Made by a program: the position numbers and the translations under genes. A stretch of DNA of 64,000 bases from Gracilibacillus timonensis (GTDB taxonomy: Bacteria; Bacillota; Bacilli; Bacillales; Amphibacillaceae): contig NZ_FLKH01000012.1 in the NCBI RefSeq assembly GCF_900086715.1, forward strand, positions 1,612,001 to 1,676,000, in the 5' to 3' direction. Below the pieces are notes generated by a model. That model had not been told where the DNA came from. It searched no databases and worked only from the letters and a program-made list of their open reading frames with translations. The stretch's first letter is position 1. Each line of letters opens with the position of its first letter. Below, one piece after another: positions 56,031 to 64,000 of the stretch.

Positions 56031-56345
56031 GAGGATGTTCAAAAAGACCAACAAAAAAAGACGCGGCGAATTTCTGCGTTGGCGATATAGGAACTTCTAC
56101 TAAGACAGCCCACGCTCTGTAGGCAACGCAGAAGTCAACACATCCTGCGTGAGTCCGTTCCTCACGTATGAAAAGCATACGTTCCGGTACCGGGAGACTG
56201 CGCCGCCTTGAACTTTCGACGTACAGGACGTACTAGTGTCGGCGTTGCAACAAATGGGTTCGGTGGGGCGAGTAATCGCAGTCCCAGGACGCCTGAGGTT
56301 TTAGCCAACGAGGTCCTATTTAACGGCATTTTTGAACACGCACTA
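56031..56345. repeat. Dispersed repeat-like element after oppF-type gene
   Basis: About 315 bp with short inverted ends: GGATGTTCAAAAAG at the left and ATTTTTGAACACGC at the right. GC content is higher than the flanks, and hairpins such as TACGTTCC and ACGTACAGGACGT occur inside. No open frame. End structure and composition suggest a MITE-like or bcr-like element; no second copy is in this window. Confidence 0.55.
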
Positions 56346-56358
56346 TAACGTATATTTT

Positions 56359-56395
56359 AAAAACAGCCTGCTTACAAAACGAGCAGGCTGTTTTT
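56359..56395. terminator. Bidirectional terminator
   Basis: AAAAACAGCCTGCT (56359-56372) and AGCAGGCTGTTTTT (56382-56395); serves the transporter operon (+) and possibly the PhzF-like gene (-). Confidence 0.92.
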
Positions 56396-56426
56396 ATGTG
56401 GCATGTTTGATATGCTTATCTCTTCT

Positions 56427-57319
56427 CTAAATAATTACCTCCATATCATTTACATATACAGCATTTCCAGTTATCTTCACATCCAATGTATTTGCGCGTT
56501 TTGAAACTTTTACTCCGACCATCCCTTCTTTACTTATTTCATGCCCTTGCTCCACCATCAGGTTTAAAGACTCATCAAAACCCTTATCCATATAAGTAGC
56601 AAAATAAGCACCCATTGCCCCAGAAGCCGTGCCAGTTACTGCATCCTCTATCGTCCCTGAATACGGTGAAGAAAAATGACGGGCGTGCATATCTGCCTGA
56701 GGATTATACGTTTCTGTACAAAAAGGATGAACAGAGGAAGCTGGGATTTCCTGCAATATGGAAGGGAAATCCTGATTATTCGGTTTCATCTTTTGAAAAA
56801 CCGCTAATTCTTTGATGGGTACCAATAGTGTCCAGGTACCAGTACTGCCATATACAATCGGTAATTGGTCGTCAAGCTCCGTTTCTTGTAAACCAATGGA
56901 TTTGGCTAGATCCTGCTGGAACCCCTAAATGCTTGAAAGGTGGGAGATGCTTGATTCATGATGATATCTGTCTCTTTGTCTGACGTAGAATCAATCGTTA
57001 GTGGCAAAACACCTGCCTTTGTTTCTATCGTTAATGTTGACTTTTCGACTAATAGCTTTTGTGTTTTTACTGCATAAATGGTTGCGATGGTCGCATGACC
57101 ACATAAGTTCATTTCATGTCCTGGTGTGAAAAAACGTATTCCACAGTCTGCTATCTCTGACTCCACCAAAAAGGCAGTTTCATTAAAGCCTACTTGATAA
57201 GCAATTTCCTGCATCTGTATCTCAGTTAATTCGTCTCCGTTTAAAACGATTCCTGCAGGGTTTCCTTTACCGGGTTTTGTGGTGAAAGCATCATAATGAT
57301 AGACCTGGATGGATGGCAT
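56427..57319 (-). pseudogene. PhzF-like isomerase gene, frameshifted
   Basis: PhzF-family proteins are two-domain isomerases with a diaminopimelate-epimerase fold. The N-terminal part (57319 to about 56936) reads [20 protein letters not shown] with catalytic Glu47 in GFNETAFL and [12 protein letters not shown]. The frame is then lost at a GGGG run (C4 at 56932-56935) and stops at 56906. One base lost there restores a second frame, [14 protein letters not shown] to GSTGTWTLLVPIK, then DAVTGTASGAMGAYFA and the end at 56427. Joined, the protein would be about 297 residues, the family length. It may be a real pseudogene, a phase-variable site or a sequencing error. Confidence 0.85.
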
Positions 57320-57358
57320 CCTATCTCTCCTTTTGTTTAATCGAATTTTCTATACATA

Positions 57359-57393
57359 AAAAGGCTTCTTCACTTTTAGAAGAAGCCTTTTTG
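57359..57393 (-). terminator. Terminator of the peptide-binding protein gene
   Basis: AAAAAGGCTTCTTC (57359-57372) and GAAGAAGCCTTTTT (57380-57393), perfect 14-bp stem. Confidence 0.92.
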
Positions 57394-57425
57394 TTGATTC
57401 ATATCTGCATTATGCGAAATAGAAC

Positions 57426-59039
57426 CTATTCCTCAATATAAGCGTCGTTTAATTGATAGATACCTTGAGCATCAATCGTGAAATCTTTCACTGAATCATT
57501 TACCCCTAATAGGTACTGCTGATGATGTGTATATAACATCGGAGCAAGATCTACCAGTCTTTCTTGCACTTCCGAATAGATCGCCAAACGCTCATCTGGA
57601 TCTGTTTCGACACGTCCTTCATCCAATAAGCGATCTACTTCTTCATCCTCAAGGAAGGCACGGTTTCCTGGGTCCCCTAATTGTGAGCTGTGGAATAATG
57701 GATATAAACCATAATCAGCATCACCAGTTACAGTAGACCAGCCTAAGATAAACATATCGTGTTCACCATTAGCTGTACGTTCAAGGTATGCGCCCCATTC
57801 TAATTCTTCAATTTCCACATCCACACCAATCTCGCTTAGTTGAGATTGCAAGTTGATAGCTGTATCGACACGCTGTTCATTATCATTAGTCCAGATGGTT
57901 GTTTGGAAGCCATCTTCATAACCCGCTTCTGCCAACAATTCTTGGGCAGCTTCCGGGTCATATTCAAGACCTTCAATCGAATCATCGTAACCAAATACCG
58001 GCGGGGCTAAGGCGCCAATGGCTGGAATCCCCACACCATTCATAACACCATCAATAATTTGTTCTTTATCGATAGCCATGGTTAATGCCTGGCGTACTCT
58101 TGGATCATCAAATGGTTCTTTTTGAGTATTAAAACCAATATAAGAAACTGATACACTGTCCTCTTGGATTACACTGGCATCAGAAAGGTTATCTACACGA
58201 GAAATATTGTTTGGACCAATTTGATCCGCTACATGCGATACACCTGATTCCAATTCTGCCACACGAGCACTCTGTTCAGAGACAACCTTAAATTGAACAC
58301 TATCCAATTTGGCTGGCTCTCCCCAGTAATCATCATTTCTAGTTAACGTAACACTTTCACCTGCTGTCCAGTCATCCAATTCGAATGGACCTGTTCCTAC
58401 AGGATTTTGGGTAATATATTCGTTATAATCTCCACCGTCTTCCACTGTAGCATAGTCTTCATCAACGATTTCAGGACTCATAATACTAGTCCCACTATGA
58501 GCTAAGTTTGCCAGCAATGGTGCAAACGGTTCAGTTAGCGTCAATCTAACCGTGTAGTCGTCAACTACCTCTACATTGTCTACTTCCGCTAATAAAAAGG
58601 CACGAGGAGAAGCAACATCAGGGTCCTTCAATCTATCAAATGTTTTCTTTACTGCTTCTGCATTAAAATCAGCATCATCATGGAACTTCACGCCTTCTTG
58701 AAGTGTGAATTCCCAAGTTAAATCATCCGTTTGTTCCCACTCTGTTGCCAATCCCGGTTCCACTTCCATATCTTCGTTCAATGTGGTAAGTGTTTCAAAC
58801 ATATTCTCACGGACGTTACTAGAAGGCACATCATTATCTCCTTGTGGTGACAATGAAACCACATCGGAAGGTAATGAAATGACTAAATCTCCTCCAGAAC
58901 CAGAGGCCTCTTCCCCTGATGAGTCTGAAGAGTCATTTTCTGAAGTATCCTCTTCTGGCTCTCCATCTCCAGCACAAGCAACGAGTGCGAGCGACAACAT
59001 AAAGAGTAAAGACAGTAGTAAGTATCTAGACTTCTTCAA
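57426..59039 (-). CDS. Peptide ABC transporter substrate-binding lipoprotein (SBP family 5)
   Basis: The 537-residue protein has a lipoprotein signal with lipobox LVACA (Cys22), a low-complexity acidic Ser/Glu/Asp linker (about 26-50), then the SBP_bac_5 fold: NMFETLTTLNEDMEVEPGLA, WEFTLQEGVKFHDDADFNA (family signature), VSYIGFNTQKEPFDDPRVRQ and AQELLAEAGY. Start is TTG 59039, with AAGGGGG upstream. It has its own promoter and terminator and is on the opposite strand from the four transporter genes, though the combination suggests it feeds them. The strongly acidic surface fits a salt-tolerant host (inference). Confidence 0.93.
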   Translation of the reverse strand: MKKSRYLLLSLLFMLSLALVACAGDGEPEEDTSENDSSDSSGEEASGSGGDLVISLPSDVVSLSPQGDNDVPSSNVRENMFETLTTLNEDMEVEPGLATEWEQTDDLTWEFTLQEGVKFHDDADFNAEAVKKTFDRLKDPDVASPRAFLLAEVDNVEVVDDYTVRLTLTEPFAPLLANLAHSGTSIMSPEIVDEDYATVEDGGDYNEYITQNPVGTGPFELDDWTAGESVTLTRNDDYWGEPAKLDSVQFKVVSEQSARVAELESGVSHVADQIGPNNISRVDNLSDASVIQEDSVSVSYIGFNTQKEPFDDPRVRQALTMAIDKEQIIDGVMNGVGIPAIGALAPPVFGYDDSIEGLEYDPEAAQELLAEAGYEDGFQTTIWTNDNEQRVDTAINLQSQLSEIGVDVEIEELEWGAYLERTANGEHDMFILGWSTVTGDADYGLYPLFHSSQLGDPGNRAFLEDEEVDRLLDEGRVETDPDERLAIYSEVQERLVDLAPMLYTHHQQYLLGVNDSVKDFTIDAQGIYQLNDAYIEE

Positions 59040-59097
59040 TCAAAATTCCCCCTTAATATTTTGTAAAGATCATGTAAAGAAATCATAATCTTTTTCT

Positions 59098-59126
59098 AAT
59101 ATATAAGAAAATTCGCAAAAATTCAA
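59098..59126 (-). promoter_or_regulatory. Sigma-A promoter of the peptide-binding protein gene
   Basis: On the minus strand TTGAAT (59126-59121), 17 bases, TATATT (59103-59098), about 60 bp before the start codon. Confidence 0.65.
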
Positions 59127-59233
59127 CCGCTTGGAAAGAATTTCAAAAATTCTAATTATTTAAACTATTTCAAATTTTGCAAAGAGAAGCATACCAGAGT
59201 GTTATTAGCGTTTTGAGAACAACTATAAAACGA

Positions 59234-59269
59234 CCGCTCTCTTTCTATGCTTGTATAGAAAGAGAACGG
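59234..59269 (-). terminator. Terminator of ackA
   Basis: CCGCTCTCTTTCTAT (59234-59248) and ATAGAAAGAGAACGG (59255-59269), one wobble pair, short T-run on the minus strand. Confidence 0.82.
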
Positions 59270-59299
59270 CCAACTTCCTCGTTCGTAATATTTTGCTTT

Positions 59300-60508
59300 T
59301 TAAGCTTGTCCCACTGGTGTATTCTGCGTCAAACGCATCACATCTCGGGCGATCATTACTTCCTCGTTCGTCGGGATCACTATTACCTTAACCGGAGAGT
59401 GTGGATAATTGACAAAGGCTTCTTTTCCACGAATATGATTGGATGTTTGATCCCAATATACACCCATAAACTCTAAGCCTTTTAGAACACGTTCTCGAAT
59501 GTCAATACTGTTCTCACCAACACCAGCCGTGAAGATAATTGCGTCTACCCCCTGCATACGGGCTGCATAGGAGCCAATATATTTATGAATTCGTTCTGCG
59601 AATACCTCTAGTGCTAATTCAGCCCTGTCTTCACCTTCTGCCGCCTTCTCTTGGATATCTCGAAGATCACTGGAAAAGCCAGATAAAGCCAGCATACCAC
59701 TTTTCTTGTTTAAAATACTCATGACTTCTTGTGCTGATTGTCCTGTTTTATCCATGATATATGGAATCAACGCCGGATCAATGTTCCCAGACCTTGTTCC
59801 CATTGTTACACCGGCAAGCGGGGTAAAGCCCATCGAAGTATCAATCGATTTGCCACCTTCAATAGCTGCAATACTTGCCCCATTACCTAAGTGACAGGAT
59901 ATCAAGCGTAATTGATCCAAGGGAATACCCATTAACTCCGAAGCCCTCTCGGATACATATTTATGTGATGTACCGTGGAAGCCATATTTACGAATGCCAT
60001 ATTTCTTATAATATTCATAAGGTAAACTATACAAGAAAGATTGCTCAGGCATCGTCTGATGGAACGCCGTATCAAATACTGCTACAGCAGGCACATTTGG
60101 CAATACCTCACGAAAAGCTTTGATCCCTGTTAAATTAGCAGGGTTGTGCAACGGGGCCAATTCAGAAATTCCCTCAATTTCTTGAATTACTTCCTCTGTA
60201 ATCACAACCGAGTCATTAAATTTTTCACCACCGTGAACCACACGATGTCCAATTCCGTCAATCTCTTCCAGAGTTTCAATGACCCCAGCTGATGTTAATT
60301 TTTCTAATAATAATTTTACTGCAACTGCATGATCTGCAATTTCTGTTACTTCTTTATCTTCTTCATTTCCATACTCTATGGTGAAAGTAGAGTTGTTGAT
60401 ACCGATTCGTTCAATAAGACCTTTAGATACAACTTTTTCCTCAGGCATTTCAAACAATTGGAATTTCAAAGAAGAACTTCCTGCATTCACCGCTAGAATT
60501 TTACGCAA
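59300..60508 (-). CDS. ackA: Acetate kinase
   Basis: AckA makes acetate and ATP from acetyl phosphate and ADP in overflow metabolism. The 402-residue protein has [16 protein letters not shown] (phosphate 1 motif), [58 protein letters not shown]-type text, [17 protein letters not shown] and [13 protein letters not shown]. Catalytic Arg and His are all present. A cre-like site lies about 130-145 bp upstream. ytxK follows upstream on the same strand, as in Bacillus subtilis. Confidence 0.97.
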   Translation of the reverse strand: MRKILAVNAGSSSLKFQLFEMPEEKVVSKGLIERIGINNSTFTIEYGNEEDKEVTEIADHAVAVKLLLEKLTSAGVIETLEEIDGIGHRVVHGGEKFNDSVVITEEVIQEIEGISELAPLHNPANLTGIKAFREVLPNVPAVAVFDTAFHQTMPEQSFLYSLPYEYYKKYGIRKYGFHGTSHKYVSERASELMGIPLDQLRLISCHLGNGASIAAIEGGKSIDTSMGFTPLAGVTMGTRSGNIDPALIPYIMDKTGQSAQEVMSILNKKSGMLALSGFSSDLRDIQEKAAEGEDRAELALEVFAERIHKYIGSYAARMQGVDAIIFTAGVGENSIDIRERVLKGLEFMGVYWDQTSNHIRGKEAFVNYPHSPVKVIVIPTNEEVMIARDVMRLTQNTPVGQA

Positions 60509-60638
60509 TATGTTCAGTCCCTTCCAAATTATCCTGCTAATGTAAGATCATTTATCATGTATGTTCAAAACAATTTGAATAATCTCTTATACCCTTATTT
60601 AAACACCGTCAGAATAAGTTTGCAACAGGAATGTTTGA

Positions 60639-60652
60639 TGTTAACGTTTGCT
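60639..60652. promoter_or_regulatory. cre-like CcpA site upstream of ackA
   Basis: TGTTAACGTTTGCT fits TGWNANCGNTNWCA with two mismatches in the second half. A site upstream of the ackA promoter is used for CcpA activation in Bacillus subtilis, so the position is sensible. Confidence 0.35.
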
Positions 60653-60680
60653 TCACAAATTTTTAATTTTCAGTTTATTT

Positions 60681-61658
60681 CTAGCGTTCACTTTGGAACC
60701 ATTCATCTATTTTCAATAGAATATTTTGTGTTTTTTGAACCTCTTTGAACGATGGTAATTGGGCCATTAACGTTTGTTTGGGCGGCTGTGTTGTTTTACC
60801 TTGTTTTTGTAATACGAGAATACTTTTCGCCTGTTGTTCTGAGGTAAACATAGACATAGGCAATTGTAATATCGCCAGTATATGGGCATGATCCCGTAAG
60901 TATTTCTGTAATTTCTCACTTTGATCACTAGTAAATAAGAAATTGGGAATAAGGCATAGGACATAACCAGCTTCTTTCGTATAATTTAAGCTTTGTTCGA
61001 TAAAAAGATGATGTGCATAGGCGTGCTCATCTTCTGCTTGTAAGATGAAATGACCAGCCTGCTGATCGTCAGGATAGTATCCAACAGGAAGGTCGGCAAC
61101 CACGGCGTCAACAGGATCCAGTAGCAATGGTGTTAAACTGTCCTGATGAAAGAATTCTACCTCAGTCCTTTGTACATTGGCACTTTCTACCGCAATTTGC
61201 AGCAATGTTGGATCGATTTCACTGCCATAAGCCTGAACTTCCGGTTGAATTTGGTTAATGACGGCGGTTAATAAATTCGCTGAACCAACAGCTGGATCCA
61301 ATAAGCTAATCTGCTTGTGATCACCTACTAGTTTTTCTAAAAAATAACCGATAAACATGGCAACGGAGTCTGGGGTTATCAAATGCTGCTGCTGGACAGA
61401 TCCTTTCATTCCCTTAATTAATGCGAGCTGGATAACCTTACGACTCGATTCGCTTTCGGGTTTATCGGTGAGAAACACACTTTTTAAGTAGGATAACCGA
61501 TCTTGGGTTTCTTGATTGGGCAAGTCTAATTCCTCTTCCGTCTGAATCGCTCGTAAGGCATAAGTAATACTATCTAAATAAGTCTCGTTTTCGGTTGTTT
61601 CAATCGTGGTCACGAATTGGTCAAATGCTGAAAACACTTTTTCTATATCAAATGACAT
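60681..61658 (-). CDS. ytxK: YtxK, class I SAM-dependent methyltransferase-like protein
   Basis: The 325-residue protein resembles an N6-adenine methyltransferase of the type I restriction (HsdM-like) kind: helical N-terminal region (1-95), HLITPDSVAMFIGYFLEKL, motif I LLDPAVGSANLLTAVIN, GSEIDPTLLQIA and motif IV DLPVGYYP, in which the usual NPPF/NPPY is DLPV. The altered motif IV leaves DNA-methylating activity uncertain. ATG 61658 follows GGGGAAAGAGG; the frame reaches 61682. It sits upstream of ackA as in Bacillus subtilis. tpx, usually next to it, is missing. Confidence 0.88.
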   Translation of the reverse strand: MSFDIEKVFSAFDQFVTTIETTENETYLDSITYALRAIQTEEELDLPNQETQDRLSYLKSVFLTDKPESESSRKVIQLALIKGMKGSVQQQHLITPDSVAMFIGYFLEKLVGDHKQISLLDPAVGSANLLTAVINQIQPEVQAYGSEIDPTLLQIAVESANVQRTEVEFFHQDSLTPLLLDPVDAVVADLPVGYYPDDQQAGHFILQAEDEHAYAHHLFIEQSLNYTKEAGYVLCLIPNFLFTSDQSEKLQKYLRDHAHILAILQLPMSMFTSEQQAKSILVLQKQGKTTQPPKQTLMAQLPSFKEVQKTQNILLKIDEWFQSER

Positions 61659-61769
61659 CCTCTTTCCCCCATCTCTAAACAAATTGAATAACTGCCCATA
61701 TATTATGAGGGCTTGTCATTCAATTTGTCTACTGAGAAGCCTTATTTACATGCCAACAGGGTCGGATTT

Positions 61770-62192
61770 TTACTTTTTTTCTTTTCTTTCCTTTAATAAC
61801 TCTACCACCTGTTGAATCAAATCAGGATTTTTTTCCGTTAGTTTGTGTGGTACTTCTTCATGATTTTGGCCTTGATGTAAGTTTAATACCTCTACATTAT
61901 CTTTGCTAATTAGTAAAAATGCCGTTGGAGTTACAGAAACACTCCCTCCTCCCCCGCCGCCGAATGGAATGATGGATTCTTGCTGGCTGCTTTTTTGACT
62001 TTTAGGGATAAATTCACTTCCCCCTGTAGCAAATCCATATTTTACGTGTGATAACGGAATCATTACCTTTCCATTTGGTAACTCAATCGGTTTACCAATT
62101 GCTGTATCTACCTCAATTAATTGTTTTAAATGATCCATGGTTAACGTCATAAACCCTTCCAAGGGATGTTCGTTTTGGCTATTCTCTTCCAT
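61770..62192 (-). CDS. ytfJ: Spore protein YtfJ (GerW family)
   Basis: The 140-residue protein has EGFMTLTMDHLKQLIEVDTA, IGKPIELPNGKVMIPLSHVK, YGFATGGSE and the glycine run FGGGGGGSVSVTPTAFLLI, all hallmarks of YtfJ/GerW, which are needed for proper spore germination and made in sporulating cells. It ends with a charged tail ELLKERKEKK. It overlaps ytfI by 14 bp, so the two are coupled. In Bacillus subtilis ytfJ-ytfI lie near tpx and ytxK, as here except for tpx. Confidence 0.93.
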   Translation of the reverse strand: MEENSQNEHPLEGFMTLTMDHLKQLIEVDTAIGKPIELPNGKVMIPLSHVKYGFATGGSEFIPKSQKSSQQESIIPFGGGGGGSVSVTPTAFLLISKDNVEVLNLHQGQNHEEVPHKLTEKNPDLIQQVVELLKERKEKK

Positions 62193-62682
62193 GTGAAAAC
62201 TCCTTTCGCCATTTATTCAATTCTCCAATAGTTTGACTCAATTTCATCGATATCATGCATTCTCCTTCTGTTTGCAATACCTCTTCGTCAAAATCAGCGG
62301 ATACGGCGATATCTGTATTCTGTATTGATCGAAGCCATTCCGCAATACTTTGCAGAAAAACGTAGAGATAAGCCGTATGACCTGGGTCTGATGTTGCTAC
62401 AATTGTCTCCGAACGAATCTGCTTCACTTCCGCATGATGAAAAATGTACGTCATCCGTTCACGCCATTGATGATGATCTACGAATAAATCAAGTGATTGA
62501 TCGGCGGTAATTCTTTTGGTATAGACAGGGATGCGCAAAATGTGACATTTCACTTTCAAATAGCGTTCTTCCTCATTCCATAACCAGTGGACATCAAGGT
62601 TTATCGCTAATAAAAAAAATAATAGCAAAAAGACCAATACAATCATACATATAGCGATCAAAGCAATCATCATAAACCTCAC
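62179..62682 (-). CDS. ytfI: DUF2953 family protein YtfI
   Basis: The 167-residue product has one N-terminal helix (about 7-30), VHWLWNEEERYLKVKCHILRIPVY-like beta text, a middle acidic region and SETIVATSDPGHTAYLYVFLQS, in the manner of DUF2953. It is shorter than the Bacillus subtilis protein as I recall it. Overlap with ytfJ supports a sporulation context. Start ATG 62682 follows AGAGGTGAGG. Function unknown. Confidence 0.82.
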   Translation of the reverse strand: MRFMMIALIAICMIVLVFLLLFFLLAINLDVHWLWNEEERYLKVKCHILRIPVYTKRITADQSLDLFVDHHQWRERMTYIFHHAEVKQIRSETIVATSDPGHTAYLYVFLQSIAEWLRSIQNTDIAVSADFDEEVLQTEGECMISMKLSQTIGELNKWRKEFSHGRE

Positions 62683-62813
62683 CTCTGTCTACTTATTATG
62701 AACGTTTTAAGAAACTTCATTCTTGCAAGCGGACGATAAGTAGTTTTCAATAGGAACGTATGTTAAATCATGATAAAATGACTTTAGAAGTATTTTATTT
62801 AGGAGGTAAACGT

Positions 62814-63617
62814 ATGGATAGTCGATCAAACATTTTCTTTTTTTACAAAAAAGATCAAGAAACTTTGGATAAACTAACCCCTCTTTTTGATTATGTAACG
62901 GAACAGGGGTTTAAAATTGTAGAAAATTCAGATCATGCCAATATTGTGATCAGCTTTGGTGGAGATCGGGAGTTTCTTCAAGCAGTAAGACAGTCCCAAT
63001 TCCGTGAAAATTGTGTATACCTTGGTATTACCCATGCCGATGAATCCGGGCTGTACTGTGACTTTAATATCGATAATTATGATCGCATGGTGGATTCGAT
63101 GATGACAGATAACATTGAGGTTCGAGAATTTCCAGTCATCGACGTCATGATAAATGGAAAAACATCTTTTCAATGTTTAAATGAAGTGACCGTCCGTTCA
63201 AACATCATCAAAACGATTGTGATTGATGTACTGATTGATGATAATTATTTTGAAAGCTTTCGTGGAGATGGACTGATTGTAGCGACACCAACCGGGAGTA
63301 CGGGGTATAATAAATCAGCATCTGGCGCTGTGATTGATCCGAAGATTCCGTGTTTTCAAGTCAGTGAGGTCGCTTCGATGAATAATAATCATTATCGTAC
63401 CCTGGGTTCCTCTTTCGTCTTGAATCAGGATCGCACTCTGCGACTGGAAGTGATCCAGGATGGGAATGACTATCCAATTGTAGGATTGGATAATGAGGCT
63501 TACTCGATCCAGAATATCCAATCTCTTACGGTGAAATTAAGTGATAAACGGATTAAAACCGTTAAATTAAAGGACAACTCTTTCTGGGATCGCGTACAGC
63601 GCACCTTTTTATCTTAA
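62814..63617 (+). CDS. nadK2: NAD kinase 2 (NadK2/PpnKB type) with altered GGDGT motif
   Basis: NAD kinases phosphorylate NAD to NADP. The 267-residue protein has the family layout: MDSRSNIFFFYKKDQE, CLNEVTVRS (NE/D motif), FRGDGLIVATPTGSTGYNKSASG (conserved GDG and TPTGSTAY regions) and LDNEAYSIQ, ending KLKDNSFWDRVQRTFLS. The first motif, GGDGTFL in most members, reads GGDREFL (residues 49-55): the Asp remains but the following Gly-Thr is Arg-Glu. ATG 62814 follows AGGAGGT; the frame to 62760 is unconserved. Divergent from ytfI. Activity is likely altered or needs testing. Confidence 0.85.
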   Translation: MDSRSNIFFFYKKDQETLDKLTPLFDYVTEQGFKIVENSDHANIVISFGGDREFLQAVRQSQFRENCVYLGITHADESGLYCDFNIDNYDRMVDSMMTDNIEVREFPVIDVMINGKTSFQCLNEVTVRSNIIKTIVIDVLIDDNYFESFRGDGLIVATPTGSTGYNKSASGAVIDPKIPCFQVSEVASMNNNHYRTLGSSFVLNQDRTLRLEVIQDGNDYPIVGLDNEAYSIQNIQSLTVKLSDKRIKTVKLKDNSFWDRVQRTFLS

Positions 63618-63636
63618 CGATAGTATTAAAGAGCGG

Positions 63637-63671
63637 AAGCCCCCATGTCAGTCATATCATGGAGGCTTTTT
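63637..63671 (+). terminator. Terminator of nadK2
   Basis: AAGCCCCCATG (63637-63647) and CATGGAGGCTT (63658-63668) followed by T-run. Confidence 0.85.
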
Positions 63672-63754
63672 ACTAGTAATTAGCTAGTACTCTGCGGTGA
63701 TTTGTCTAAGTTGTTCCTTGAGCTGTTTATTCGTCTTTTCACTAATATAGCTTT

Positions 63755-63785
63755 GTCCGTCATTTTCGGGATGACGGACATTTTT
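63755..63785 (+). repeat. Short hairpin repeat with T-run
   Basis: GTCCGTCAT (63755-63763), TTTCGGG, ATGACGGAC (63771-63779), then A and T6. A degenerate second unit, GGCCGTCATTTACGGGATGA, follows about 30 bp later. Looks like a terminator-like dispersed motif. Confidence 0.55.
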
Positions 63786-64000
63786 TCCGGATTCCCACCT
63801 TTTTTGGCCGTCATTTACGGGATGATGACCAGTTTTCCAAAAACATCACTCTTTTTGGGGCAGTCATCGGATTCATTTTTTCACAAACAATACCTGACCA
63901 ACACCAATTTAATAGAAGTTCTATATATTCCAACATAAAACAAGCTGGAATCATCATCTATTCCTTTGTTTTACAAAATTTTCTTATTTTTTAGCGTTAT
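63786..64000. other. AT-rich end of window
   Basis: Apart from the second degenerate GCCGTCAT unit, no gene or structure is supported here. A 78-codon frame at 63702-63938 runs through the hairpins and has no ribosome binding site. Confidence 0.4.

Noticed and set aside
58705-59088. 127-codon Ser/Glu-rich frame antisense to the peptide-binding protein
   Set aside because: Mirror of the low-complexity acidic linker of the lipoprotein; no independent signal.
63702-63938. 78-codon hydrophobic frame at the right edge
   Set aside because: Runs through tandem hairpins, has no ribosome binding site, and the hydrophobicity comes from T-rich DNA.

Overview
The window is chromosomal DNA from a low-GC Gram-positive bacterium of the Bacillaceae. 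Most genes, and most of their order, match the Bacillus subtilis ysd/thrS/dnaI/polA/citZ/pyk/accA/dnaE/ytrI/ackA/ytfJ region. Sporulation genes (ytaF, ytvI, ytrH, ytrI, ytfJ, ytxC) point to a spore former. The acidic exported proteins would suit a salt-tolerant genus, but that is inference. No rRNA, tRNA or CRISPR array was seen.

Layout: 1-6.4 kb is a mixed, accessory-looking block. It holds membrane proteins, an M42 aminopeptidase (ysdC), an all-alpha dUTPase, ysdB, a VTT membrane protein, ysdA with a PH-domain membrane protein, and a MazF/PemK-type toxin with a small antitoxin. 6.5-8 kb is the infC-rpmI-rplT operon with an AUU start and an L20-type leader. 8.5-10.4 kb has small membrane proteins and a quinone reductase. 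10.4-16.6 kb is thrS with a Thr T-box, then ytxC, dnaI, dnaB and nrdR. 17.3-22.7 kb is speD, coaE, ytaF, mutM and polA. 23.1-29.6 kb is phoPR and citZ-icd-mdh. 30-36.7 kb is ytvI, fxsA, pyk, pfkA, accA and accD. 37-44.2 kb is dnaE, ytrH, ytrI, nrnA, ytpI and ytoI. 45-51.6 kb is ytkL, an envelope-stress cassette, a ytkK-like SDR and a universal stress protein. 52-59 kb is a dipeptide/oligopeptide ABC transporter with its binding protein encoded convergently and a frameshifted PhzF-like gene between. 59.3-63.6 kb is ackA, ytxK, ytfJ, ytfI and nadK2.

The most interesting system is at 45.9-49.99 kb: DUF4178 protein, PspA, DUF4247 lipoprotein, DUF350 membrane protein and a membrane-anchored spermidine-synthase-like enzyme. 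It sits behind a near-perfect sigma-W type promoter (TGAAAC-N16-CGTA). Two more promoters of the same type (N17) precede ysdB and the PH-domain/ysdA pair, so a sigma-W-like envelope stress regulon can be read directly here. Polyamine chemistry, a PspA membrane scaffold and a DUF350 protein under one stress promoter suggest a membrane-protection module of unknown mechanism.

The window also has an unusual load of non-coding repeats. There is a ~130-bp MITE-like family with ATAAGTTGAA ends (four copies). One copy is fused to a perfect 62-bp palindrome, and another supplies the stop codon of ytkK. There is a pair of 0.53-0.64-kb elements with ~26-bp terminal inverted repeats. A third, unrelated repeat follows oppF.
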